A stretch of DNA of 64,000 nucleotides from Candidatus Flexifilum breve. Lineage in GTDB: Bacteria; Chloroflexota; Anaerolineae; Aggregatilineales; Phototrophicaceae. The notes under the pieces are model-generated. The model was given only the letters and a program-made list of their open reading frames with translations. It searched no databases and had not been told where the DNA came from. Numbering within the stretch: the first letter of the stretch is position 1; every line of letters begins with the position of its first letter. Made by a program: the position numbers and the translations under genes. Of the stretch, positions 14,693 through 22,098 are shown one piece after another. The DNA is taken from contig JADKGC010000007.1 in the NCBI GenBank assembly GCA_016717205.1, positions 248,001-312,000 of the forward strand. The letters run 5' to 3'.

Positions 14693-15666
14693 ATGGCTGA
14701 ACGCAGCGCCGGGATGACTTTTTCCCCGATCAATTTTATCCCATGGGCAGATCGCAGCCCGTGCGGCGTCCCAAATTCAACCCGAGCCACACCTTTTGCG
14801 TGTAGTGATAAAGCATGTTCAATCACGTCGGCTGGATTACCAGCGAAGGCGAAACACTGCAACAACTCGTCGGAGATGAGACGCACAGCGCTCTCCAAAT
14901 CGTTAGTCTCCACTAGTCTTTGCAGACGACTGACCAGCTCGGGTTCGACCTGAACTGTCGGATCGAGTGGGGCAACGACTGGCAAGTACAACGCAACGGA
15001 ACGACGAGCGGCAGCACGAGCCAAGTCACGATCCTCGTCAACGACCGTCACAGCACCGAGCACAATGCCGACCGTACGCGCACTGCCTTCGGCGATATAG
15101 CTGCGAATGACTGGCACAATCGCGGGATTGGCTGAACCGCCGACTTTGACTTCGTCGGCGATCTCACCCGCGAGGGCGCACAACTTGCGCCCCCAAGAGC
15201 CGATCAACAGCGGGATCGGCTCCAATGGGGTAGGGTAGGGGGGGCGAACGTGCGGCGCGAGGCGAAAGATCTGACCTTCATAGCCGTCACTGGCGGCAGC
15301 GAGCAAATAGCGAATCACGGCGGCGGCTTCGCGAATCGTCTGGATCGATGAGTCCGTGATGCCGTGATCCGCGAGCCAAGCACCGCGCGCCAAACCTATA
15401 TAGACACCGCCTTGGGCGACATCAGCCAGCAGCGCCGTTTGCGCGGCGATGTCAATGGGGTGAATGCGCGTAGGGGGTACGGCCGCCGGACCAAGGCGCG
15501 CACGAGTGATGTGCGGTGCCATGAGCAGGAGCGGACCGTAACTGGGATGAAAGGGCGCATCACAGTACACACTGACGACGTCGAAGTCATACTGGTTGAT
15601 AAGCTGCGCGAGCGCGATGTACTCCGCGGCGGTTTTGTCGGTTTGGAGCGCGATGCTAATTTTCAT
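14689..15666 (-). CDS. LLM-class (luciferase-like) flavin-dependent oxidoreductase
   Basis: A 325-residue TIM-barrel oxidoreductase of the bacterial luciferase/methylene-H4MPT reductase superfamily, using FMN or F420. Visible pieces are the N-terminal MKISIALQT strand, LLMAPHITRARLGPAAVPPTRIHPIDIA, GGVYIGLARGAWL (a G-L-G-x-G-like turn) and PLLIGSWGRKLCALAGEIADEVKVGG, the usual phosphate-binding end of the barrel. Cofactor and substrate cannot be set apart by reading. The start ATG overlaps the stop of the TIGR04076 gene (ATGA), so it is the third gene of an M24 peptidase-TIGR04076-LLM operon. Confidence 0.82.
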   Translation of the reverse strand: MKISIALQTDKTAAEYIALAQLINQYDFDVVSVYCDAPFHPSYGPLLLMAPHITRARLGPAAVPPTRIHPIDIAAQTALLADVAQGGVYIGLARGAWLADHGITDSSIQTIREAAAVIRYLLAAASDGYEGQIFRLAPHVRPPYPTPLEPIPLLIGSWGRKLCALAGEIADEVKVGGSANPAIVPVIRSYIAEGSARTVGIVLGAVTVVDEDRDLARAAARRSVALYLPVVAPLDPTVQVEPELVSRLQRLVETNDLESAVRLISDELLQCFAFAGNPADVIEHALSLHAKGVARVEFGTPHGLRSAHGIKLIGEKVIPALRSAI

Positions 15667-15977
15667 GTCAAGTCATCACTGTTCAGTTCACGTTGGCCGA
15701 TCCGTTCAATGCGCATGATGAGGCGTTCGTCAGGATCCGGGCAGGCGATGAGTGAGTCGCGGTCCATCCAGTCATTTGCATCCAAGACACGCTGTTTGGC
15801 GGCTAACAGCGGGAGAACCGCGCTCAGGGCATACATGCAAAAGTGCTGGCCGTTGGGAATGCGCACCCGACTGCTCTCGGTCAATTCAAAATAGTCGCCG
15901 ACTTGCATGCCGCAGACCGACCGCCCTTCGATAGCGACGACGGTTACGCGCAGGTCGTAGAGCTGAAAATTGCCCAC
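15663..15977 (-). CDS. TIGR04076 family protein
   Basis: A small protein of 104 residues. The pattern YDLRVTVVAIEGRSVCGMQVGD near the start, then PNGQHFCMYALSAVLPLL and a late ACPDPDERLIMRIER, matches the small uncharacterised TIGR04076 family with its conserved cysteines. No function is known for the family. The GTG start overlaps the TAG stop of the M24 peptidase by one base, and its own stop overlaps the LLM start by four. Translational coupling of all three genes suggests a shared pathway, which I cannot name. Confidence 0.7.
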   Translation of the reverse strand: MGNFQLYDLRVTVVAIEGRSVCGMQVGDYFELTESSRVRIPNGQHFCMYALSAVLPLLAAKQRVLDANDWMDRDSLIACPDPDERLIMRIERIGQRELNSDDLT

Positions 15978-17122
15978 TATTCCACCACGTAGAGCGTCTG
16001 GAAACCGCGGGTCAAGGGTTCACCGCCGCCGGGACGCACGACAACTACATCTTCAACGCGCGAGGAAAAGCGGTCGAACAAGGTGATGCTCGGCTCGACT
16101 GTGAACATCATGCCTTCACGGACGACGGTTTTGCTACCCTTGGTCAGGAAGGGAGGTTCGTGCACATCCATGCCGATGCCGTGGCCGAGACGATGCCGGA
16201 AGGCCTCGCCGTAGCCGGCTTCTTCGATCACACGGCGCGCAGCAGCATCGACCTCTTCACAAGTGGCTTGATCAGCCTTGAGCGCGGCAATGCCCGCGGC
16301 CTGCGAGCGCATAATCAGCTCGTAGACTGCGCGGAACTGGGCATTGGGCTCACCAAAGGAGACAGTGCGGCCAAAGTCATAGCACCAGCCGTTGTAAACG
16401 GCGCCGAAGTCAAACAGGATGGAGACAGGCGCGGTCAATACGCGCGGCCATGTGCCAAGGCGATCGCCAAACTTGAGCGGGTGATTGGGTCCGGAGTTGT
16501 AGAGCGAGGTCGTGAAGGATGGCCCTAAGCCGCCGTGTTTACGCAGTTGGTGATCAACTTCATCAACGACGTCAAGCTCCGTCATACCGATCTTCAACTG
16601 CTTGAGCACATCGGCGAAGGCGGCTTCGGTGATCTCCCCAGCCTGACGCATGACAGCAATTTCTTCGTCCGACTTGATCACGCGCTGCTGACGCAAAATG
16701 TCGGTTGCCGAAACAAAGCGAGCGTCGGGAAACAGTTTCTGCAGGTTGATGAGCGTTTCGGCATGAGCACGGTCGCTGATGGCGATGCGCGGATTGGCGG
16801 ACAGCCCAAAGCTCTTCAGAACATCGGCGACGAGCGTTGAAGGATCGTCCCAATCGCCGAGTACGCGCATCTGCACGCCTTCCAAACTGCCCAACCCCCC
16901 AAACTCCGCAGACATACGTGGGAGCAGCAGAACTGGATCGCTTTTGGGGGAAATCCACGCCCCCTCGATCCATGCACCCGGATGCAGCGTGACGCCGAAA
17001 TTCGGTATATCTCGGGGAACGCCCATGAGATAATCGAGGTCGGTGTGAATCGGAAGGAAGGCGACATCCGCCTCCGCTCCCAGCAATCCCTGAAACTTCG
17101 TAATACGCTCTTGATAATTCAT
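15977..17122 (-). CDS. M24-family metallopeptidase (Xaa-Pro aminopeptidase/dipeptidase-like)
   Basis: 381 residues in two domains: an N-terminal creatinase-like domain (to about 150) and the C-terminal pita-bread metallopeptidase domain. All five metal ligands can be read: two Asp in ILFDFGAVYNGWCYDFGRT, His in HRLGHGIGMDVHEPP, Glu in MFTVEPSITL and Glu in SSRVEDVVVV. The open frame extends 28 codons further upstream, but the ATG at 17122 has GGAAGAG upstream and starts with MNYQERI, as usual for the family. It is cytoplasmic. It is divergent from an oligopeptide-type ABC importer, which fits a role in breaking down imported proline-containing dipeptides. Confidence 0.87.
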   Translation of the reverse strand: MNYQERITKFQGLLGAEADVAFLPIHTDLDYLMGVPRDIPNFGVTLHPGAWIEGAWISPKSDPVLLLPRMSAEFGGLGSLEGVQMRVLGDWDDPSTLVADVLKSFGLSANPRIAISDRAHAETLINLQKLFPDARFVSATDILRQQRVIKSDEEIAVMRQAGEITEAAFADVLKQLKIGMTELDVVDEVDHQLRKHGGLGPSFTTSLYNSGPNHPLKFGDRLGTWPRVLTAPVSILFDFGAVYNGWCYDFGRTVSFGEPNAQFRAVYELIMRSQAAGIAALKADQATCEEVDAAARRVIEEAGYGEAFRHRLGHGIGMDVHEPPFLTKGSKTVVREGMMFTVEPSITLFDRFSSRVEDVVVVRPGGGEPLTRGFQTLYVVE

Positions 17123-17206
17123 GTTGGCGCTCTTCCAGCTTTTCGATAGAATATTGATTGCACATCGGGTGAATGTAATACAGTATATCCAATTTGAGGA
17201 GAGCAT

Positions 17207-18778
17207 ATGCGTCGTTTCCTGCTTTTAATTGTAATTCTCCTGTTTGGCGTTGGCGTCTTCGGACTGTCGGCGCAAGACGAAAAGGTCCTGGTGGTCGGTC
17301 ACGCGGAAAGCACCGACTCGCTGGATCCCGCTCATGGCTATACCCAGACGACCGGGATCATTAATCGCGTCACGTATGAAACGCTGGTGACCTTCCCGGA
17401 TGCCGATGCGAGCGCGATTGTGCCGCTGTTGGCAGCTGATTGGACGGTGGCAGAAGATGGCCTGACCTATACGTTTAACCTCAACACCGCGGCGACCTTC
17501 GCCAACGGCGATACGCTGACCGCTGATGATGTTGTGTTCTCGTTCAATCGCCTCAAGTATGTGCAGGGGACGCCCTCGTTCCTCGCGGCGAACATTGCCA
17601 GCGTAACGGCTGATGATGCGGACACGGTCACGGTGGTGCTCGGCACGCCGGATCCGGCCTTCCTCGCGAACCTCGCGGCGAATCCGTTTGCGATCACTAA
17701 CGATGCACAGGTGATGGACAATGGTGGTTCGGCGGCGGAAGATGCAGCGACGACCGACACGGCTGAAGCCTTCCTGAATGGTACGTCGGCGGGGACCGGC
17801 CCATATGTTCTCGAAAGCTGGGAACCGCAGGTTGAGACTGTGCTCGTCCGCAATGCGAACTATTGGGGTGAAGCGCCGTACTTTGATCGCATCATCATCA
17901 CGAACATCCCCGAAGCGGCGACCCAGAAGGTAGCGCTGGAATCGGGCGAAATTGATATCGCGCTCGATCTCACGTCGGATCAACTGTCGACAATGGGCGA
18001 CAATGCCGATGTCACGGTGGCGACGACGCCCGGTAACATCGTGCACTTCCTGCTTATGAATAACAATCCGGAACTCGGCGGCCCGGTCTCGGATCCGCGC
18101 GTGCAGTTGGCGATCCGTTATGCGCTCGACTACGAAGGTTACAAGGCGCTGTGGGGTGGCATCACGCCGGCCTCACCGCTGGCGGTTGGGCAACTGAGCG
18201 CCTATGGCGAAGACCAGGCGTTTGTCCGTGATCTCGATCAGGCGCGCGCGCTGCTGGCCGAAGCGGGCTACGCAGATGGCTTCGACATCACGCTGAGCTA
18301 CCCGATCTTCACGTTCCAGGGCGTGAATATGGAGACCAACGCGCAGAAGATTCAGGCCGACCTCGCCGAAGTTGGTATCAACGTGACGCTGAACCCGGGC
18401 GAACTCCAGGTCAGCCTCGAAGAATACCGCAGCGGTCAGCAGGGCTTCGCTTACTGGTTCTGGGGCCCGGATTTCCTCGACCCGATTGACGTGCTGTCGT
18501 TCCTGCCCGGTGGCAAGGTCGGTGGCGAACGCGCCAATTGGACGGATGAAAACGCCGAGCAGTCAATCATTGACCTGCGCGATCAGGCGGCGGTCGAGTC
18601 GGATCCGGAAGCACGCGTGGCGCTGTTCCAGCAGATTCAGGACTATCTGCGTGAGTCTGGCCCGTGGGCAGCATTCCTCCAGCCGAACGTGCAAACCGCT
18701 TTCCGTTCGGATCTGCAGGGCTATGTGTGGCATCCCCAGTGGCTGATCAACCTCGCGCTGTTGAGCCGCGCCGAGTAG
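17207..18778 (+). CDS. ABC transporter substrate-binding protein, family 5 (oligopeptide type)
   Basis: A 523-residue extracytoplasmic solute-binding protein of the DppA/OppA family. An N-terminal signal peptide (MRRFLLLIVILLFGVGVFG, cleavage near SAQ) lacks a lipobox Cys, so it is secreted or anchored otherwise. Family marks are STDSLDPAHGYTQT, YETLVTFPDA, WTVAEDGLTYTFNL, FANGDTLTADDVVFSFNRL (family 5 signature, about residue 97) and GTGPYVLESWEP. GAGGAGA precedes the ATG by five bases. Downstream come a stable hairpin and two permease genes; no ATPase genes follow, so they must be shared or elsewhere. The ligand is probably a peptide. Confidence 0.9.
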   Translation: MRRFLLLIVILLFGVGVFGLSAQDEKVLVVGHAESTDSLDPAHGYTQTTGIINRVTYETLVTFPDADASAIVPLLAADWTVAEDGLTYTFNLNTAATFANGDTLTADDVVFSFNRLKYVQGTPSFLAANIASVTADDADTVTVVLGTPDPAFLANLAANPFAITNDAQVMDNGGSAAEDAATTDTAEAFLNGTSAGTGPYVLESWEPQVETVLVRNANYWGEAPYFDRIIITNIPEAATQKVALESGEIDIALDLTSDQLSTMGDNADVTVATTPGNIVHFLLMNNNPELGGPVSDPRVQLAIRYALDYEGYKALWGGITPASPLAVGQLSAYGEDQAFVRDLDQARALLAEAGYADGFDITLSYPIFTFQGVNMETNAQKIQADLAEVGINVTLNPGELQVSLEEYRSGQQGFAYWFWGPDFLDPIDVLSFLPGGKVGGERANWTDENAEQSIIDLRDQAAVESDPEARVALFQQIQDYLRESGPWAAFLQPNVQTAFRSDLQGYVWHPQWLINLALLSRAE

Positions 18779-18808
18779 TCTAGTCGCAGTATTGTCTCAT
18801 CCAAGTAA

Positions 18809-18840
18809 CCAGCCTCTTGCTCGTTAGGGCAGGAGGCTGG
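18809..18840 (+). terminator. Intercistronic hairpin between binding protein and permease genes
   Basis: A 12-bp stem (CCAGCCTCTTGC / GCAGGAGGCTGG, one wobble) with an 8-base loop. No T-run follows, so it more likely stabilises the 3' end of the binding-protein mRNA, or terminates part of the transcripts, keeping binding protein in excess of permease. Confidence 0.6.
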
Positions 18841-18857
18841 AATTAGGCTAAAACGGC

Positions 18858-19878
18858 ATGCCCATCTATTTGTTTATTTTGCGCCGGGTGCTGGTCACCA
18901 TCCCGCTGCTGCTAGGGATAACGCTGGTGTCATTCCTGATCGCAAATGCCATTCCGGCGGATCCGATCAACGCAAATTTGCCACAGAGCCAACTGAACAA
19001 CGAAGAACTGGTCGCGGCGTTTCGAGCAGAATGGGGACTGGACAAGCCGCCGGTCGAGCAATATTTCACGTATCTCGGTAATCTGCTGCAAGGCAATCTC
19101 GGACGTTCCATCAAGACACGCCAGCCCATTGCCGAAGATATCGCCCGGTTTCTGCCCGCGACCATTGAACTCGCTACTGTCGCGACCGTGATGGGCGTGG
19201 CAATCGGAGTGACCTTCGGCGTTGTATCGGCCGTATTGGCACAAGAGCTGGTTGGACATTGTTGTGCGGATCCTCGGACTTATTGGCGTGAGTATCCCCG
19301 TGTTTGTACTTGCCTTGATTGGCCTCTCGGTGTTTCATGCTCAGCTCGGTTGGGTGGCAGGGCCGGGACGGTTGGGCGCGCGGACACCCGAACCACCGTT
19401 GGTCACCGGGTTGTTGATCATTGACAGCATCCTAAGCGGACAATGGAATACGCTGCGCGACGCTGCGTCGCGGCTCATACTGCCCGGGATGGTGCTGGCC
19501 CTGTATATCGCTGGTCTCATCAGCCGCATCACGCGGTCGTCGATGCTGGAGGTGCTAGGACTCGATTACATGCGCACGGCACGAGCGAAAGGGCTGCGTG
19601 AGCGCTGGATCGTCCTCAGGCACGGATTGTCGAACGCGATGATCCCTGTCGTCACGGTGATTGGTCTATCGTATGGTTCACTGTTAGCCGGAGCGGTGCT
19701 CACCGAGTCAATTTTTGCGTGGCCGGGAATTGGGCGGTATATGTTCCGAGCCTCAACTTCACAGGACTTTCCCGCGATTATGGGTGTGAGCCTCTTGATC
19801 GCGTTAATCTACGTGGTGGTAAACCTGATTGTCGACATCCTCTATTACTTCCTTGACCCGCGCATCCGCGCCAATTAA
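18858..19878 (+). CDS. ABC transporter permease, DppB-like (frameshifted)
   Basis: The first permease of the oligopeptide importer, split by a frameshift. Frame one (from 18858) reads MPIYLFILRRVLVTIPLLLG, the standard DppB start, through GVTFGVVSAVLA. Frame two continues with SWLDIVVRILGLIGVSIPVF to the DPRIRAN end at 19878, including the EAA-loop-like LDYMRTARAKGLRERW. The frames join around 19239-19249 by a gain of one base or loss of two. Joined, the protein would be about 340 residues with six helices, normal for the family. Either the gene is inactivated or the sequence has an error; three such breaks in this window favour error. Confidence 0.8.
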
Positions 19879-20698
19879 AGCTGCGAGGATTGCCCGGCGA
19901 AATCCACTGCTGGTCGTGGGCGTATTGATCGTCCTCGTGTGGGTGATCGCCGCTCTATTTGCCAGTCAGATTGCGCCGTTTCAACCGCTGACGCAGAATG
20001 TCAGCGCCCGGTTGCAAGCGCCTGGTTTGGACGTGCATACTTGGGGCACCGATGAGCTCGGTCGCGATATTTTCAGCCGGGTACTGTATGGCGGACGCAT
20101 CACGATTCCGGCAGGTGTGCTGGTGATTGTAATCGGCAGCATTCTCGGTACGGTGATCGGCGCTGTTGCAGGTTACGTCGGCGGTATGTGGGACGAGATC
20201 ATCATGCGCATCACCGAGCTGTTCATGGCGTTCCCGACCATCATCCTCGCGATGGCGATCACGGCGGCGCTGGGCGCTGATATCCGCAATGCAATCATTG
20301 CGTTGGTGATTGTGTGGTGGCCGTCGTATGCGCGCTTAGTGCGCGGCATTGTGCTTAAGGTGAAGCGGAACGAGTATGTTGAGGCAGCGCACTGCATCGG
20401 CGCGTCCAACTTCTACATCCTCACACGCACGGTGCTGCCAAACTGTATTGCTCCGACCATCGTGCTGACCACGCTCGATATCGGTAACGCGATTCTGACC
20501 TTTGCCGGGTTAAGTTTCCTCGGTCTGGGCCCAGAGCCGACATCGCCGGAATGGGGCCGCATGGTGGCAGTTGGAATCGACTACTTTGATCAGTGGTGGA
20601 CCTGGTTGTTCCCCGGTCTCGCCATGGCGACACTCGTCGTAGCCTCAAATTTCATTGGCGACAGCCTGCACGAAATCTTCGACCCCCGTCTGCGTTAA
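19829..20698 (+). CDS. ABC transporter permease, DppC-like
   Basis: A 289-residue inner-membrane permease, second of the oligopeptide importer. The family pattern is clear: an N-terminal helix, HTWGTDELGRDIFSRVLYGGRI (periplasmic DppC signature), further helices, and the EAA loop EYVEAAHCIGASNFYIL that contacts the ATPase, ending HEIFDPRLR. The frame overlaps the upstream permease by about 50 bp and begins at a TTG; a second in-frame TTG lies eight codons on, so the start is uncertain. Cognate DppD/DppF ATPases are not in the window. Confidence 0.88.
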   Translation: MSTSSITSLTRASAPIKAARIARRNPLLVVGVLIVLVWVIAALFASQIAPFQPLTQNVSARLQAPGLDVHTWGTDELGRDIFSRVLYGGRITIPAGVLVIVIGSILGTVIGAVAGYVGGMWDEIIMRITELFMAFPTIILAMAITAALGADIRNAIIALVIVWWPSYARLVRGIVLKVKRNEYVEAAHCIGASNFYILTRTVLPNCIAPTIVLTTLDIGNAILTFAGLSFLGLGPEPTSPEWGRMVAVGIDYFDQWWTWLFPGLAMATLVVASNFIGDSLHEIFDPRLR

Positions 20699-20703
20699 TC
20701 CTG

Positions 20704-20730
20704 TGAACCTTTTGGGCGTAAGCTCGTAAT
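20704..20730 (+). promoter_or_regulatory. Candidate ECF-type autoregulated promoter
   Basis: TGAACC-TTTT (from 20704) and CGTAAT (20725-20730) are separated by 15 bp from the end of the first hexamer. This resembles the AAC-motif -35 and CGT -10 used by SigW-like ECF factors. It lies directly upstream of an ECF sigma gene, so autoregulation is the natural reading. Confidence 0.5.
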
Positions 20731-20768
20731 AGGGGCATTGGAGAAAACGAAGGCGGGAGTCTCTGCGC

Positions 20769-21308
20769 GTGCGAACAGACGAGGAACTCGCACAAGGCAT
20801 TCAGCGCGGTTATACAGAGGATCTGGCGACGTTGGTCGACCGGCATCATCATGCGCTGATTGGCTTTCTGTTCCGCATGGGCGGTGATCGACGCTTGGCC
20901 GAGGATCTCGCTCAGGAGACGTTTGTTCGACTGATGCGGTCGATCCGCCAGTATCAGTACCCGCGTCCCTTCAAACCGTGGCTGTACGCCATCGCCTCCA
21001 ATTTGGCTCGTGACCATTTCAAGAGCGCAGACGCGCGCTACACAGACGCGCTCGAAGAAGCATTCGAGATTGCGACCGAAGCTGACTCGGCGGCGCTGTC
21101 TGGTGATGAGATCGCGCAAGTCCAGGATGCGCTGCAGAGCCTGCCGACGCAGCAACGAGAAGCGCTGGTGCTGCGCTACTACAACGATTTGTCGCTGCAG
21201 GAAATCGCTGATGCGCTCCATATCCCGGTGGGAACAGTCAAATCACGCCTCTCCCTCGGGCTTGGGCGCATGAAGCAGATGCTGGAGGTAGAAAATGCCG
21301 GAAGATGA
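20769..21308 (+). CDS. RNA polymerase ECF sigma factor
   Basis: A 179-residue sigma-70 family factor of the extracytoplasmic-function group. Region 2 reads GDRRLAEDLAQETFVRLMRS and FKPWLYAIASNLARDHFK (residues 38-85, promoter -10 recognition and core binding). Region 4 reads LPTQQREALVLRYYNDLSLQEIADAL and GTVKSRLSLGL (residues 125-170, -35 recognition). GTG start with GGGAG ten bases upstream. Its last 14 bases overlap the next gene, encoding a membrane protein in the place where an anti-sigma factor is expected. A matching ECF-like promoter lies upstream at 20704-20730. Confidence 0.92.
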   Translation: MRTDEELAQGIQRGYTEDLATLVDRHHHALIGFLFRMGGDRRLAEDLAQETFVRLMRSIRQYQYPRPFKPWLYAIASNLARDHFKSADARYTDALEEAFEIATEADSAALSGDEIAQVQDALQSLPTQQREALVLRYYNDLSLQEIADALHIPVGTVKSRLSLGLGRMKQMLEVENAGR

Positions 21309-22098
21309 GTCTCTATTTGAGAAACTAAAAGCCGATTTAGGTGATGAAGCGGAAGCATCCGCGCTGCTGCCAATGGTTCGGAAGCTTGCCAGACCGATTG
21401 AAGCATCACCGGCAGGCAGCAACCAAGCTCTGGTCGAATTACTCAGGCGCGAGCTGCCGCGGCGTCAGCGGCGTTGGCAGATGCATAGGGCGCTGCTGAA
21501 CAGTCAGATGCGCGTCATTCAACGCGAATTGTGGTTGGCGTCCTTCATGTTGATGGCCATTGGTGTGGCCCTGACGATCACTCAAGCAAATTCGCTCGTG
21601 TTTGCCATGATCGCGCCGTTCATTGCGGCGGGCGGAGTGGCATTTCTGTACAACGAGACGGATGCCGCGATCGAGGAGTTGGAGAACAGCCTGCCTACGT
21701 CGTCCACGTTGTTACTGGTGACCCGGCTGATGCTGTTGTTTGCGTTTGACCTGGCGCTGGCGCTTGTGGGCAGTCTGGTTCTGGCCGTCGTGCTGCCAGG
21801 TGTATCACTGCTGCCCTTGATCGAAGCATGGTTCGCGCCAATGACCTTCCTGACGAGTGTCGCGTTCTGCCTGAGTATCGTTTTGCTGGACACATTCGCC
21901 GCGTTGATGTTCAGTCTCACGCTGTGGGCGGTGCATCTGCTCCTGCGGACGCGTGCCGATGGGAATGTCTGGTTGTGGGTGGCCTCGCTGCCCGGGCTGA
22001 ATGCGTCGGAAACCCGCCCCCTGCTATTGCTGGCCGCCGTCGCGCTGTTGGCGAGTGCGCTGCTGTATCGAGCTGAACGGGAGCGCTACGCAAAATAA
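21295..22098 (+). CDS. Multi-pass membrane protein, possible anti-sigma factor
   Basis: 267 residues: an acidic, then basic, soluble N-terminus (residues 1-75), followed by about six membrane helices with a conspicuous NETDAAIEELENSLPTS loop and a short RAERERYAK tail. I do not recognise a catalytic motif. Position and coupling argue for a role holding the sigma factor at the membrane: it overlaps the ECF gene by 14 bp with GGAGGT five bases before the ATG. However, no zinc-finger HxxxCxxC anti-sigma motif is visible. It could equally be a structural part of the ABC system downstream. Confidence 0.6.
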   Translation: MPEDESLFEKLKADLGDEAEASALLPMVRKLARPIEASPAGSNQALVELLRRELPRRQRRWQMHRALLNSQMRVIQRELWLASFMLMAIGVALTITQANSLVFAMIAPFIAAGGVAFLYNETDAAIEELENSLPTSSTLLLVTRLMLLFAFDLALALVGSLVLAVVLPGVSLLPLIEAWFAPMTFLTSVAFCLSIVLLDTFAALMFSLTLWAVHLLLRTRADGNVWLWVASLPGLNASETRPLLLLAAVALLASALLYRAERERYAK

